A DNA stretch of 41,035 bases, from the NCBI RefSeq assembly GCF_018619475.1, contig NZ_JAHFZG010000023.1:1-41035 (forward strand), in the 5' to 3' direction. The first letter of the stretch is position 1. Each line of letters opens with the position of its first letter. Below the pieces are notes generated by a model. The model worked only from the letters and a program-made list of their open reading frames with translations, was not told where the DNA came from and searched no databases. Source of the stretch: Rhodomicrobium sp. Az07 (GTDB lineage Bacteria; Pseudomonadota; Alphaproteobacteria; Rhizobiales; Rhodomicrobiaceae). Position numbers and translations under genes: made by a program. Of this stretch, positions 1-8,065 are shown in pieces.

Positions 1-155
1 CTGCTCGCCGCCTGAGACCGAGGAACGACGGCCCGGCAGGGCACACAGCCCCGGAAATTCTCGGAAACGGAAGATCCTTCCCGTCGGCCGACTATTTCAG
101 CGGCCTGTTAGGGATTATCGGTTTTCGACGCCCGGGACGCTTGATCGGTCGATCA

Positions 156-548
156 TCAGTGCTTCGAGAACAGATCCCGAAACTTGCAAAGCGTCGTCGT
201 GATGTCGAAGCGCTGATCCGGCAAGGCCTCGCCCGCAAGGATGCGGTTCAGCGCGGCGGCCGGATCGGTTTCGCCCGTCAGAAGCACATCGGCGCCGCGC
301 TTTTTCATGCGCCGCACGAAGCCATCGCCCGCGCTGCCCGCGACAACCACCTCGACGCCGTCCAGCGGGTGCGGCGCATCATCCTCGAAATAATGCAAGA
401 TTTCGCTGTTTGTAAGCTGGATGTGCTTCGGCGCGGGCAGAGGATCGCCCGCCTTCACCGACGAAAGATCGTAAAGCAGCCAGAACCGCGATTGCCCCGC
501 ATGTCCGGCGACGCTTTGCCAGTCTTTCGTTGCGATTGCGATTTTCAT
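156..548 (-). CDS. NifX/NifB-C-terminal-like protein (dinitrogenase Fe-Mo cofactor biosynthesis family)
   Basis: 130 aa. The N-terminus MKIAIATKD and the later segment VEVVVAGSAGDGFVRRMKKRGADVLLTGE have the single-domain RNase H-like fold pattern of the dinitrogenase iron-molybdenum cofactor family (NifX, NafY, NifB C-terminus), whose members bind iron-sulfur or Fe-Mo clusters and act as small carriers. The gene stands alone here, next to a tRNA and the sulfur block, with no other nif genes in view, so a nitrogenase role cannot be claimed. Stand-alone homologues occur widely outside nif clusters. The start is supported by a GGGGG stretch about 6 nt upstream of the ATG. Family assignment is fairly secure; function is not. 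Confidence 0.72.
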   Translation of the reverse strand: MKIAIATKDWQSVAGHAGQSRFWLLYDLSSVKAGDPLPAPKHIQLTNSEILHYFEDDAPHPLDGVEVVVAGSAGDGFVRRMKKRGADVLLTGETDPAAALNRILAGEALPDQRFDITTTLCKFRDLFSKH

Positions 549-799
549 GCTGCGCCCCCGTCTCCCGAAATATCCCGCGTTGTATATCGCATTATCGGAA
601 CGTTGCCCGCATTTTGCAAAGCCAACACGCGTGCGGGTTCTTTCGACATCGCGAGAGGCTTGCGGAGCGAGCGGAAAGGCGGCATCCGGCCGGTCGATCC
701 TGAGCGTTCCTTGGCGGCCGGACGCGCAACAAAGACTTGCGAAGCGGCGAAAACTGCTCCATTGTCCGGCCCTGATCAGCGGACGGTGCCGTCCGCTGT

Positions 800-873
800 T
801 GGGGAATAGTTTAATGGTAGAACAGCGGACTCTGACTCCGCTAGTCTTGGTTCGAATCCAGGTTCCCCAGCCA
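800..873 (+). tRNA. tRNA-Gln (anticodon CTG)
   Basis: A 74-nt cloverleaf can be drawn. The acceptor stem is TGGGGAA with TTCCCCA, the D-arm contains TTTAATGGTAGAA, and the anticodon stem GCGGA/TCCGC encloses loop CTCTGAC, giving anticodon CTG (Gln). The T-arm is CTTGG-TTCGAAT-CCAGG, and the sequence ends with discriminator G and an encoded CCA. A decayed integrase lies about 60 bp after its 3' end, the usual arrangement for an element that used the tRNA 3' end as attachment site. Confidence 0.95.
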
Positions 874-932
874 CTTGATTTTACTACGCTTTTCTCCTTT
901 TAGAGTGAGAACATCACGAGGCGGTCGGGCGC

Positions 933-1192
933 TCAGTCGGGGAAACTCGTTCTCTTTTCGAGCTTCCTGGTAGCGGCTTCGCCCAGCGTAGGATCGCGCG
1001 CGAGATAGTGCGAATCGAGGATCGTGCGCACGTCTCGAAGCGAATGCCCGGTGAGAGTCGCAATCTCCGGGACGGACGCGCCAGCCATGGCAAGCGCGTG
1101 ACAGCGGTCGCGCGAAGGTCATGAAATGTAAGGTCGATAATCCCGGCTTTTTTGACGGCTTTCCTCCATGACGAACGAAAGTGGATCGCGGC
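933..1192 (-). pseudogene. Tyrosine recombinase (integrase) C-terminal remnant, frameshifted
   Basis: Read on the minus strand, one frame gives FRSSWRKAVKKAGIIDLTFHDLRATAVTR. After a single-base frame change near 1094-1100 it continues as LAMAGASVPEIATLTGHSL and then RDVRTILDSHYLARD, ending at TGA (933-935). This is the conserved catalytic C-terminus of phage-type integrases (HDLR box, GHS box, final Tyr). The N-terminal and core-binding parts are missing, so it is a pseudogene. It sits just downstream of tRNA-Gln and probably marks an old integration event. Confidence 0.85.
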
Positions 1193-1260
1193 GTTCGGCC
1201 CGTTCCGGCTCGGCGGACTCGCCGCCATGCCGGTTTGCCTGCGGCCGAGGGTAGCGGCCG

Positions 1261-1692
1261 CTATTCGCGCCAGTCTCGCGGACTTTTGCGCTCCTGACCG
1301 GGGCCTTTGCAAAAAATCTCGTAGAGAAGAGCGATCACGCGCTTTATGTCCTCGTCCGCGATGCTGTAGTAGACCGTTTTCCCGTCCCTCCTCGTGGTCA
1401 CGAGGCCATCCAGCCTGAGACGCGCGAGCTGTTGGGAAATGGTGGGTTGACGGAGCGACAGCGAATTTTCCAGGTCTGTCACCGAGCGCTCTCCTTCCGT
1501 GAGGAGGCAGAGAAGAAGCAGCCTCGTCTCGTGTGAGAGAGCCTTCAGAAAATCGGTGGCGAGACGCGCGTTTCGCATCATGTCGTCGAGCTTGGGCGGA
1601 CCGTCGGCGCTCTCCCCCAACTTGCCCCCCGAATCGACCGGGATCGTAGCGTCTTCGCTTTTCATGGAATGTGGTCCGCGCTCAATTTTCAT
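1261..1692 (-). CDS. bigR: ArsR-family persulfide-sensing repressor, BigR/SqrR type
   Basis: 143 aa winged-helix repressor. The recognition region reads SLRQPTISQQLARLRLDGLV, followed by the wing TTRRDGKTVYYSI. Two cysteines, C62 in LLLLCLLTEGE and C128 in LLYEIFCKG, are 66 residues apart and sit in the same contexts as the redox pair of BigR (C42/C108) and SqrR. In those proteins reactive sulfur species form a di- or polysulfide bridge that releases DNA. The gene is divergent from a persulfide dioxygenase, the classic bigR-blh arrangement. A second ATG at 1665 is a possible start; the one used has no strong RBS, so the N-terminal 9 residues are uncertain. It probably represses the divergent operon and, from shared motifs, other sulfur genes here. 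Confidence 0.9.
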   Translation of the reverse strand: MKIERGPHSMKSEDATIPVDSGGKLGESADGPPKLDDMMRNARLATDFLKALSHETRLLLLCLLTEGERSVTDLENSLSLRQPTISQQLARLRLDGLVTTRRDGKTVYYSIADEDIKRVIALLYEIFCKGPGQERKSPRDWRE

Positions 1693-1711
1693 CTGTTCTA
1701 ATCAGCCTGAC

Positions 1712-1731
1712 ATAGGTATATATGAATATGA
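1712..1731. promoter_or_regulatory. Candidate BigR/SqrR operator between bigR and blh
   Basis: AT-rich stretch in a GC-rich intergenic region, with TATGAATAT at 1721-1729 and alternating AT around it. The same 9-mer recurs upstream of the sulfide:quinone reductase gene (21237-21245). One GAAT half-site is perfect; the partner half-site (ATAG, 8 nt upstream) is degenerate relative to the ATTC-N8-GAAT pattern recalled for SqrR. It lies about 20 bp upstream of the repressor start, suiting autoregulation and control of the divergent dioxygenase operon. Binding is inferred. Confidence 0.5.
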
Positions 1732-1734
1732 TGT

Positions 1735-1761
1735 CCTTTTGGAACCCTAGTGACCAAAAGG
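1735..1761. promoter_or_regulatory. 8-bp inverted repeat in the bigR-blh intergenic region
   Basis: CCTTTTGG (1735-1742) and CCAAAAGG (1754-1761) are perfect inverted arms around an 11-nt spacer. The repeat lies just beyond the candidate BigR site, on the dioxygenase side of the intergenic region. It could be a second operator or a leader hairpin; the sequence alone does not decide. Confidence 0.4.
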
Positions 1762-1923
1762 CAATTGCATCCACGAGCGGCTCGTTTCGAGCTTCGCGAG
1801 GCACGAAGGCACATCCGCCGCGAATCCGACCATTGGCGATGCCGACCGCAATAGCAATAGGCGCAGCAATATTTGTGCCTGAGCCGCAGAAACGCAAAGC
1901 ACAAGCAGTCAGGAGGAAAAGGA

Positions 1924-2811
1924 ATGCACTCCTATCCCGTCGACATCACGCAAAAGCCCAGCGTCGAACCTTTCTTCGATGCCGAAACGAATACGATCAG
2001 CTATGTCGTTCGCGATCCTGCCTCGAACGACTGCGCCGTCATCGATGCTGTCATGGATTTCGACTACTCTGCGGGGCGGCTCGGCTTCAAATCCGCGGAC
2101 AGGATCGTCGATTTTATCCGGGCGCAGGGCTTGCGGTTGGAGTGGCTGATCGAAACCCATGCCCACGCCGACCATCTCTCCGCCGCGCCATATATTCAGC
2201 AGAAGCTCGGCGGCAAGATCGCCATCGGCGAGAACATCCGCGAAGTCCAGGAGGTGTTCGGCAGGCTCTTCAATGAAGGCGTGGAGTTTCGCCGCGACGG
2301 GAGCCAGTTCGACCGCCTCTTCAAGGACGGCGACACTTATAAAATCGGAACGCTCAATGCGTTCGCGATGTCAACGCCGGGGCACACACCGGCCTGCATG
2401 ACCCATGTGATCGGCGACGCCGCTTTCGTGGGCGACACATTGTTCATGCCGGACGGCGGCACGGCGCGCGCCGATTTTCCCGGTGGCGATCCGAGGCAAC
2501 TCTTCCGCTCGATCAAGAAGGTGCTCAACCTTCCGCCCGAGATGCGTTTGTTCATGTGCCACGATTATGCCCCGAACGGCCGGGCGATCCGCTGGGAAAC
2601 AACGGTGGCCGAAGAACGCGCGAAGAATATCCATGTTCGCGACGGTGTCACCGAAGATGAATTCGTCGAGATGCGAACCGCTCGCGACAAGACCCTCGGC
2701 ATGCCCAAGCTGATCATCCCATCGATCCAGGTCAACATCCGCGGCGGACGTATGCCCGAGCCCCAGGCCGATGGAAAACCCTTCCTGAAGGTACCCATAA
2801 ACGCGCTCTGA
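1924..2811 (+). CDS. blh: Persulfide dioxygenase, ETHE1/Blh-type metallo-beta-lactamase fold
   Basis: 295 aa. The metal motif THAHADH (H79, H81, D83, H84) is followed by TPGHTPACMTHV, GDTLFMPDGGTARADFPGG and CHDY, which together are diagnostic of ETHE1-like persulfide dioxygenases rather than glyoxalase II. The family uses a mononuclear Fe(II) to oxidise glutathione persulfide with O2 to sulfite and glutathione. No rhodanese domain is fused. The start at 1924 is preferred over an upstream in-frame start because AGGAGG (1911-1916) lies 7 nt before it. It is the first gene after the divergent repressor and is followed by two transporters suited to exporting the sulfite product. Confidence 0.92.
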   Translation: MHSYPVDITQKPSVEPFFDAETNTISYVVRDPASNDCAVIDAVMDFDYSAGRLGFKSADRIVDFIRAQGLRLEWLIETHAHADHLSAAPYIQQKLGGKIAIGENIREVQEVFGRLFNEGVEFRRDGSQFDRLFKDGDTYKIGTLNAFAMSTPGHTPACMTHVIGDAAFVGDTLFMPDGGTARADFPGGDPRQLFRSIKKVLNLPPEMRLFMCHDYAPNGRAIRWETTVAEERAKNIHVRDGVTEDEFVEMRTARDKTLGMPKLIIPSIQVNIRGGRMPEPQADGKPFLKVPINAL

Positions 2812-2920
2812 AAAGGTGACTGGCCGAGGTTACAACGCACAAGTTCGGGGATGAAACAGCGGTGAAGACGCAAACCTACGCGGTGACGCCCGCAGGCACC
2901 TGCCCGCCGAAGTCGGCATC

Positions 2921-3712
2921 ATGATTTCTGACATTCTGGCCTTTGGATCGGGCGCGCTTGTCGGCTTCGTCCTCGGACTCATCGGCGGCGGCGGGTCGGT
3001 GCTGGCTGTGCCGCTGCTCGTCTATGTCGTCGGCGTGAAGTCGCCCCATATCGCCATCGGAACGAGCGCAATTGCGGTTGCGTTGAGCGCCCTCTTCAAT
3101 CTCGTCCAGCATGCCCGCGCGCGAAACGTGAAATGGCAATGCGCCAGCGTTTTCGCCGTCGCCGGGGTCGCCGGTGCATTTCTCGGCTCAAGCATCGGCA
3201 AAGCCTTCGACGGTCAGAAGCTTCTTCTGCTTTTTGGTATCGTCATGATCGTGATCGCCGTCTTCATGGCCGTCAAGAAAGGAACCTTGGGAAACCCCAA
3301 CGTGAAACTCACGAGCGCGTCGGCACAAAGGCTGCTCCCCCGGCTCTCATCCTATGGTTTTGGCGTTGGAACCGTTTCAGGCTTTTTCGGCATAGGCGGC
3401 GGCTTCCTTGTTGTGCCGGGCATCATGGCGGCCACCGATATGCCGATGCTTGTGGCGGTAGGATCTTCGCTTGTGTCGGTAACGGCATTCGGCCTCACGA
3501 CGGCGGCCAACTACGCGGCCTCCGGCCTGATCGATTGGGCGCTCGCCGCGGTGTTCATCGGTGGCGGGATCGCCGGGGGCTTCTTCGGACGTCGTGCGGC
3601 TGTGCGCCTTTCGGGGGAAAAGCAAAAACTGAGGCTCGTCTTCGCGGGAATCGTCGCTGCGGTCGGCGTTTACGTCGTCGCGCGCGGGGTGATGAACATC
3701 GCCGACGCATGA
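2921..3712 (+). CDS. TauE/SafE-family membrane exporter (probable sulfite/organosulfonate)
   Basis: 263 aa polytopic membrane protein. Family-typical glycine-rich segments are visible: GFVLGLIGGGGSVLAVPLLVY near the N-terminus and the mirrored GFFGIGGGFLVVPGIM in the second half, reflecting the duplicated domain. About eight hydrophobic stretches are present. TauE/SafE proteins are proposed anion exporters for sulfite, sulfoacetate or related compounds. Its place after a persulfide dioxygenase in a BigR-controlled locus fits sulfite removal, as in known bigR operons. Substrate is inferred from context. Confidence 0.88.
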   Translation: MISDILAFGSGALVGFVLGLIGGGGSVLAVPLLVYVVGVKSPHIAIGTSAIAVALSALFNLVQHARARNVKWQCASVFAVAGVAGAFLGSSIGKAFDGQKLLLLFGIVMIVIAVFMAVKKGTLGNPNVKLTSASAQRLLPRLSSYGFGVGTVSGFFGIGGGFLVVPGIMAATDMPMLVAVGSSLVSVTAFGLTTAANYAASGLIDWALAAVFIGGGIAGGFFGRRAAVRLSGEKQKLRLVFAGIVAAVGVYVVARGVMNIADA

Positions 3713-3754
3713 TGGCTGCACGCGGATTCGAACCTGAAACCTGGGGGGAGAGAC

Positions 3755-4762
3755 ATGTTTGGAAAAGCGTGGAACGACGGCCGCGCAGCTTTTGAAATAT
3801 ATGCGCCGGGCCTCATGTTGAGCATCGTTATAGCGATGGCGGCGACCTTCATCTCCATCGGTTATGGCGGCCCGACAATTCTGTTCGCCCTTCTCCTCGG
3901 CATGGCTTTCAATTTCGTTTCGCAGGACGCCCGTTATGCGCCCGGGCTACAATTCGCCGCGAAGGAAATCCTGCGCATCGGCGTAGCGCTTCTCGGTGCG
4001 CGCATTACCGCCACGCAAATCACGGGGCTTGGGTGGTCAACCCTTGGCGGGGTTACCGCGGCCGTCGTGCTTACCATCATTTTTGGTCTTCTCGCCGCCC
4101 CGATCGCGGGCATGACGAGGCGCTTCGGCGTCCTGACCGCAGGGGCGGTTGCCATTTGCGGAGCGTCGGCCGCGGCTGCAATCGCTGCCGTGTTACGTCG
4201 CGACGAGAACCACGAGCGCGACATGGCTTTCACCATCATCGCCGTCACGACGCTCAGCACGGTCTGCATGGTGCTTTACCCGCTCATCACGAAATTTCTT
4301 CATTTCGACCACGCCGATTCCGGCGTTTTCCTCGGCGGCACGATTCATGACGTGGCCCAGGTTGTCGGCGCGGGCTACAGCGTCTCGCCCGAGACGGGAG
4401 ACGTGGCAACGATTGTCAAGCTGCTGCGTGTCTCTCTCTTGCTGCCTGTGGTGATTGTCATCACCCTCGTCGAGCGCCAGACCAGCGGAACCGCCGGCGG
4501 GGGACGCACCAAGCTGATCCCGAACTTCCTGCTGGTCTTCATCGCGATCGTGACGCTCAACAGCTTCGGACTAGTCCCAAGCTCCGTTCAATCCGAGATG
4601 AGCGACGCGTCTCGCTGGTGCATCGTGATTTCCATCGCGGCACTCGGCATCAAGACGTCGCTGGCGGCGCTTGCAGAAGTGGGGCACCGTGCCATCTTCC
4701 TTATGGTGCTGGAGACGGCTTTCATCGCTTTCCTGGTGATGGCGCTGGTAAGGCTTGGTTAG
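3755..4762 (+). CDS. yeiH: YeiH-family (UPF0324) putative sulfur-oxyanion exporter
   Basis: 335 aa, about ten hydrophobic segments. Hallmarks of the YeiH/UPF0324 family are present: GPTILFALLLGMAFNF, ILRIGVALLGARIT, AICGASAAAAIAAV, and GGTIHDVAQVVGAGYSVS. A GGGGGGAGAG Shine-Dalgarno lies just before the ATG. The family is annotated as putative sulfate exporters, and members sit in bigR-type operons. It follows the TauE gene by 42 bp in the same direction, so it is probably the last gene of the persulfide-responsive operon. Transport direction and substrate are not shown by sequence. Confidence 0.88.
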   Translation: MFGKAWNDGRAAFEIYAPGLMLSIVIAMAATFISIGYGGPTILFALLLGMAFNFVSQDARYAPGLQFAAKEILRIGVALLGARITATQITGLGWSTLGGVTAAVVLTIIFGLLAAPIAGMTRRFGVLTAGAVAICGASAAAAIAAVLRRDENHERDMAFTIIAVTTLSTVCMVLYPLITKFLHFDHADSGVFLGGTIHDVAQVVGAGYSVSPETGDVATIVKLLRVSLLLPVVIVITLVERQTSGTAGGGRTKLIPNFLLVFIAIVTLNSFGLVPSSVQSEMSDASRWCIVISIAALGIKTSLAALAEVGHRAIFLMVLETAFIAFLVMALVRLG

Positions 4763-4806
4763 GATGAGCCGCTTCTTCGACAACGGCCTGTTGGATCGGT
4801 ACGAGT

Positions 4807-4910
4807 GATCTGATTGCATGGCAATCAGATCGATAAAAAGGTCTCTTCTTTGAAGTTTAGAGACGGATTCACCGATCAGGTTGGGTCAACCCGATCGGAT
4901 CCGGCTCTAG
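4807..4910. repeat. Dispersed three-hairpin palindromic repeat, copy 1
   Basis: A 104-bp unit that recurs without gaps at 23221-23324 with roughly a dozen substitutions. Each copy has three internal palindromes: GATCTGATTG/CAATCAGATC, GTCTC/GAGAC around TTCTTTGAA, and CCGATC/GATCGG around TTGGGTCAA. It ends in CTAG, and that CTAG contains the TAG stop codon of the minus-strand membrane-protein gene at 4907. It is probably a non-autonomous palindromic element of REP/MITE type. Confidence 0.85.
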
Positions 4911-5254
4911 TAGGTAGGCCGCATCGATCCGATAATTCGCATCGCGAAGCCGGGCAAAAGGAATGCGAGCCCCACCATCCAGAAAGGCCTGCTTTTGAAT
5001 TCGAGCAGCGAGGCCTCCTCGGTGATGCGGGGCTCCAGACCCACAACCATCCACAGCACCTGACAAATGAGAAAAAACGCGCCGAGGACGAGAAGAAGGC
5101 GGCCGGAAAAGCGCAACAGGCGCGTCCCCCAGCCTTTGAAAACCCATATTGCCAAACCCAGACAGCCTGAGAGAAGCAACACGCCTCCCATATAGCCCAG
5201 CGGCAACAGGAACGGCGTCACATATGACACCGCATCAAGCATGGCTTGCTTCAA
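4907..5254 (-). CDS. Small three-helix membrane protein, paralogue A, function unknown
   Basis: 115 aa with three hydrophobic segments: around residues 15-35 (GYMGGVLLLSGCLGLAIWVF), 47-72 (GRLLLVLGAFFLICQVLWMV) and near the C-terminus (FWMVGLAFLLPGFAMRIIG). It has the same length and architecture as the product of 6235-6582, sharing MKQ at the N-terminus, PFW and PGF-MR near the end, and -RPT- at the C-terminus, so the two are clear paralogues. They flank a Crp/FNR regulator in a sulfur-oxidation block, which hints at a redox or sulfur role. I recognise no characterised family. The stop codon lies in the end of a palindromic repeat. Confidence 0.82.
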   Translation of the reverse strand: MKQAMLDAVSYVTPFLLPLGYMGGVLLLSGCLGLAIWVFKGWGTRLLRFSGRLLLVLGAFFLICQVLWMVVGLEPRITEEASLLEFKSRPFWMVGLAFLLPGFAMRIIGSMRPTY

Positions 5255-5492
5255 AGCGTTTCCTCCGCATTTTTTTTGCTATCGTGCCCAGTAAAATCGC
5301 GGAGTGACAACTCTTCTTTCGTTCCACGAGTGTCGGTGGCGAGGCTGTTTCAGCCGTGGTGCGTTTCGTTTGTTGACTGCAAATCCGGTAGTGCAATTAT
5401 CATCCGCCAGCATTGCGAATGCGCAATCCGGCGGCGGCAAGCGGCATCAGAGCCGCTGAAAAGGATCGTGTGACGCTCGTGGGTTTCGTGAC

Positions 5493-6206
5493 TTGAACCG
5501 AATTACATCCGCAGAGGCCTGGACAGGCGTTGCCGATTGCCTGAACTGCAACATTCGGCAGTCGGTTCTCTTTGCGGGCCTGGACGAAGCCGATTTCCGC
5601 GACCTTCACCGACCAGTCGACCAACTCCAGTTCGCAGCGGGAGAAATCGTCTACCGCGCAGGCGATGATGGTGTGTCGCTTTTCACCATTCGAACGGGGC
5701 TTGTTAAGCTGACGCACTACCTGCCGGACGGCAGCCAGCGCATTGTTCGCCTCCTGAGCAAAACCGATGTCATCGGGTTGGAATGCATGCTCGGCGATGT
5801 CTATCAGCATTCGGCCATCGCCTTGCAGGCCACCGAAGTCTGCCGGTTGCCGGTCAGCAGCGTAAAAAGGCTTTCGCTTGGCAACTCACGGCTTTTTCAT
5901 ACCGTGATGGCGCATTGGTATCGCGCCCTCAGTGACGCCGACCGCTGGATTACCGAGCTTTCGACCGGAACGGCGCGGGACCGCGTGATACGGCTTCTGC
6001 TTTGGCTTTCGGAACGTGAACCCGGCAATTCGTGCAGTTTGTTCAGCCGGGAAGACCTGGGCGCAGTGCTGGGGCTGACCACCGAAACAGCGAGCCGATC
6101 GATGGCGGAACTGAAACGTCAGGGTCTGATCCGCGAACACAGCCTCAACCGGTTTTCGTTCGATATCATCGCGCTTCGCCGTATCGTTGAAACGCGTATG
6201 CGGTAG
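5493..6206 (+). CDS. Crp/FNR-family transcriptional regulator
   Basis: 237 aa. An N-terminal cyclic-nucleotide-binding-like beta roll (LQFAAGEIVYRAGD, LFTIRTGLVKL) and a C-terminal winged helix (SREDLGAVLGLTTETASRSMAEL) give the Crp/FNR architecture. An N-terminal CLNC pair (C16, C19) resembles the start of the FNR cluster motif, but the third N-terminal cysteine is missing. Other cysteines near residues 94 and 114 could complete a cluster or redox switch; this is unproven. The start used is TTG, with no better in-frame ATG close by, so the N-terminus is uncertain. It sits between two paralogous membrane-protein genes and next to the Dsr operon. Confidence 0.85.
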   Translation: MNRITSAEAWTGVADCLNCNIRQSVLFAGLDEADFRDLHRPVDQLQFAAGEIVYRAGDDGVSLFTIRTGLVKLTHYLPDGSQRIVRLLSKTDVIGLECMLGDVYQHSAIALQATEVCRLPVSSVKRLSLGNSRLFHTVMAHWYRALSDADRWITELSTGTARDRVIRLLLWLSEREPGNSCSLFSREDLGAVLGLTTETASRSMAELKRQGLIREHSLNRFSFDIIALRRIVETRMR

Positions 6207-6234
6207 TTCCACCACCGCCGGGGGCGCGGCCCTG

Positions 6235-6582
6235 TCAGTGGGTCGGCCGAAGCGCTCCGACGAGCCGCATCACGAAGCCGGGGAAGAACAAGACAAGGCC
6301 GATCAACCAGAACGGCTTGTTGTTGATCTCGAACCAGGCTTCCCGGAAATCGACGCTGGGGTCCAGCCCAAGAGCCATTGCCGCAATTTGAGAGACCAGG
6401 AAAAACACACCGAGCAGGATCAGCAAGCGCCCCGTGAGCCGTAACAAGCCCGTTCCCCTGTGGGTGACGACCCAGATCAGGAAGGCGATGAATCCGACGA
6501 CGAGCAGAACGCCACCCACATAGGCAACCGGCGTCATGTACTGAATCACTTGTGTCGCTATATCGATCATCGTTTGTTTCAT
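6235..6582 (-). CDS. Small three-helix membrane protein, paralogue B, last gene of the Dsr operon
   Basis: 115 aa (MKQTMIDIATQV start). Three hydrophobic segments lie at about 17-38, 51-72 and 95-112. It is homologous to the 115-aa product encoded at 4907-5254. The start at 6582 has a clear GGAGG 8 nt upstream and gives exactly the paralogue's length, so a longer upstream reading is rejected. It lies 52 bp after dsrN on the same strand and is probably co-transcribed with the Dsr operon. No characterised family recognised. Confidence 0.84.
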   Translation of the reverse strand: MKQTMIDIATQVIQYMTPVAYVGGVLLVVGFIAFLIWVVTHRGTGLLRLTGRLLILLGVFFLVSQIAAMALGLDPSVDFREAWFEINNKPFWLIGLVLFFPGFVMRLVGALRPTH

Positions 6583-6634
6583 TGCATTCCTCCCGCGTCC
6601 TTTTTTGTAAACCAGGCTTTGTATCCGGTTCGAG

Positions 6635-8065
6635 TCAGGGGTGCATCGGCATCGTTTCCCCCGCATAGTCGGATTTCCAGCGAACCGCCGGTTCGAGCCG
6701 GGATCTTGCGAAAGCCACGAACCTCTTGACCCATGGGTTGCTCGGGCTCGATCGCAGATGACTGAAGCTCGCGAGAAGGTTTCCGATCACGATACCGTCG
6801 CGGCCGCCGCCTAGTCCCTCGCCCCGCTTCATTCGGTAGGCGAACCGCTGCCCGCTGCTCATGTTTTCGAGGGCGGCATAATGGAACTCATGGCCCGGAA
6901 TGTTCGCGCGCGGTGAGGCTCCGAGCGGTGTCCAGAGCGCATCGGGCGTCTCATTCAGGATCACCAGGCCGCGCCCCTGAGGGCGGTCATGCATGACGGC
7001 GTCGGCCGGGATGACACCCACCATTTCATGCGAGACGCCCTTCCACCGGATGGATCGCGCCAGATACATCATGCCGCCGCATTCCGCATAGGCTGGAAGC
7101 CCCGCACGAATGCGGCGCGCGATGTCGGCGCGAAGCTCGGCATTGGCTTCGAGTCCGGCCGCCTGCGTCTCGGGAAAGCCGCCGCCGATGAAGAGGCCGT
7201 CCGCATCGGGGAGTCGCCTGTCGGACAGCGTGTCGAAAAAGCAGAGCTTCGCACCGGCGCGCTCGAAAGCCTCCAGATCGTCGGCATAATAGAAGCCGAA
7301 AGCGCTGTCTCTGGCGATGGCGATTCGAACGGGCGGCTCCGCCCTTCTTTCGCGCACATCGAGGAAGTTCGCGGGCGACGCGGGCGCGCGCTCTGCAATC
7401 GCGATGATCCGGTCCACGTCGACGCCATCTTCGACGGCGGTTCTCAGCCTGGCGATAACGCCGCGAAGTTCCGCGGTCTCGGACGGCGTCATGAGCCCGA
7501 GATGGCGCTCGGCGATCGCGAAGTCCTTGTTGCGAGGAAGAGCGCCAAGCACGGGAATATCGGTGTAGTGCTCGATCGCCTGCCGCAGTTTGTCCTGCTG
7601 GCGCGCGGTTCCCACCTTGTTGAGAATGACGCCCTCGATGGCCACGGCGCGGTCGAAAGCCTGATAGCCGAGAACAAGCGGCGCCACGCCTCGCGTCATG
7701 CCGAGCGCATCGATGACAAGTATGACTGGCGCCGCCAGAAGCTTCGCGAGCGCGGCGCCGCAGTCTTTCCCGTCAAGATCGATGCCGTCATGCAACCCCT
7801 TGTTACTCTCGATCAGCGCGAGATCGGAGGCGGACTCGCGGGCCGCGGCAGAGCTGAGGATTTCAGCCGTCGTATGCGTGTTGAAGTCGAGGTTGTAGCA
7901 AGGCCTGCCGCTTGCGTGGGCAAGCCACATCGGGTCGATATAGTCGGGCCCCTTCTTGAAGGTCTGAACGGAAAGGCCGCGCGCGGCGAGAGCGGCGGCA
8001 AGCCCGACGGAGAGGGTTGTCTTGCCTGACGACTTATGCGCCGCCGCTATGAGAACCCGCGCCAT
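6635..8065 (-). CDS. dsrN: DsrN, glutamine-dependent cobyrinic acid a,c-diamide synthase-like (sirohaem amidation)
   Basis: 476 aa CobB/CbiA-like protein. The N-terminal ATPase P-loop is AAAHKSSGKTTLSVG, followed by FKKGPDYIDPMWL. The C-terminal glutamine amidotransferase domain has the catalytic YAECGGMMYLA cysteine and GHEFHYA. In dsr operons this protein is DsrN, thought to amidate sirohaem for the DsrAB sulfite reductase. The start at 8065 overlaps the dsrP stop by one base (TGATG), showing translational coupling and excluding a longer upstream reading. No cobalamin genes are nearby, which favours the Dsr role. Confidence 0.93.
   Translation of the reverse strand: MARVLIAAAHKSSGKTTLSVGLAAALAARGLSVQTFKKGPDYIDPMWLAHASGRPCYNLDFNTHTTAEILSSAAARESASDLALIESNKGLHDGIDLDGKDCGAALAKLLAAPVILVIDALGMTRGVAPLVLGYQAFDRAVAIEGVILNKVGTARQQDKLRQAIEHYTDIPVLGALPRNKDFAIAERHLGLMTPSETAELRGVIARLRTAVEDGVDVDRIIAIAERAPASPANFLDVRERRAEPPVRIAIARDSAFGFYYADDLEAFERAGAKLCFFDTLSDRRLPDADGLFIGGGFPETQAAGLEANAELRADIARRIRAGLPAYAECGGMMYLARSIRWKGVSHEMVGVIPADAVMHDRPQGRGLVILNETPDALWTPLGASPRANIPGHEFHYAALENMSSGQRFAYRMKRGEGLGGGRDGIVIGNLLASFSHLRSSPSNPWVKRFVAFARSRLEPAVRWKSDYAGETMPMHP

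Noticed and set aside
3712-3745. Sequence resembling a tRNA T-arm (revcomp AGGTTCGAATCC) after the TauE gene
   Set aside because: T-stem does not pair over five bases and no acceptor or anticodon arms are present; likely chance.
5373-5401. TTGACT and ATTATC 17 bp apart upstream of the Crp/FNR gene, as a promoter
   Set aside because: The -10 match is too weak to claim.
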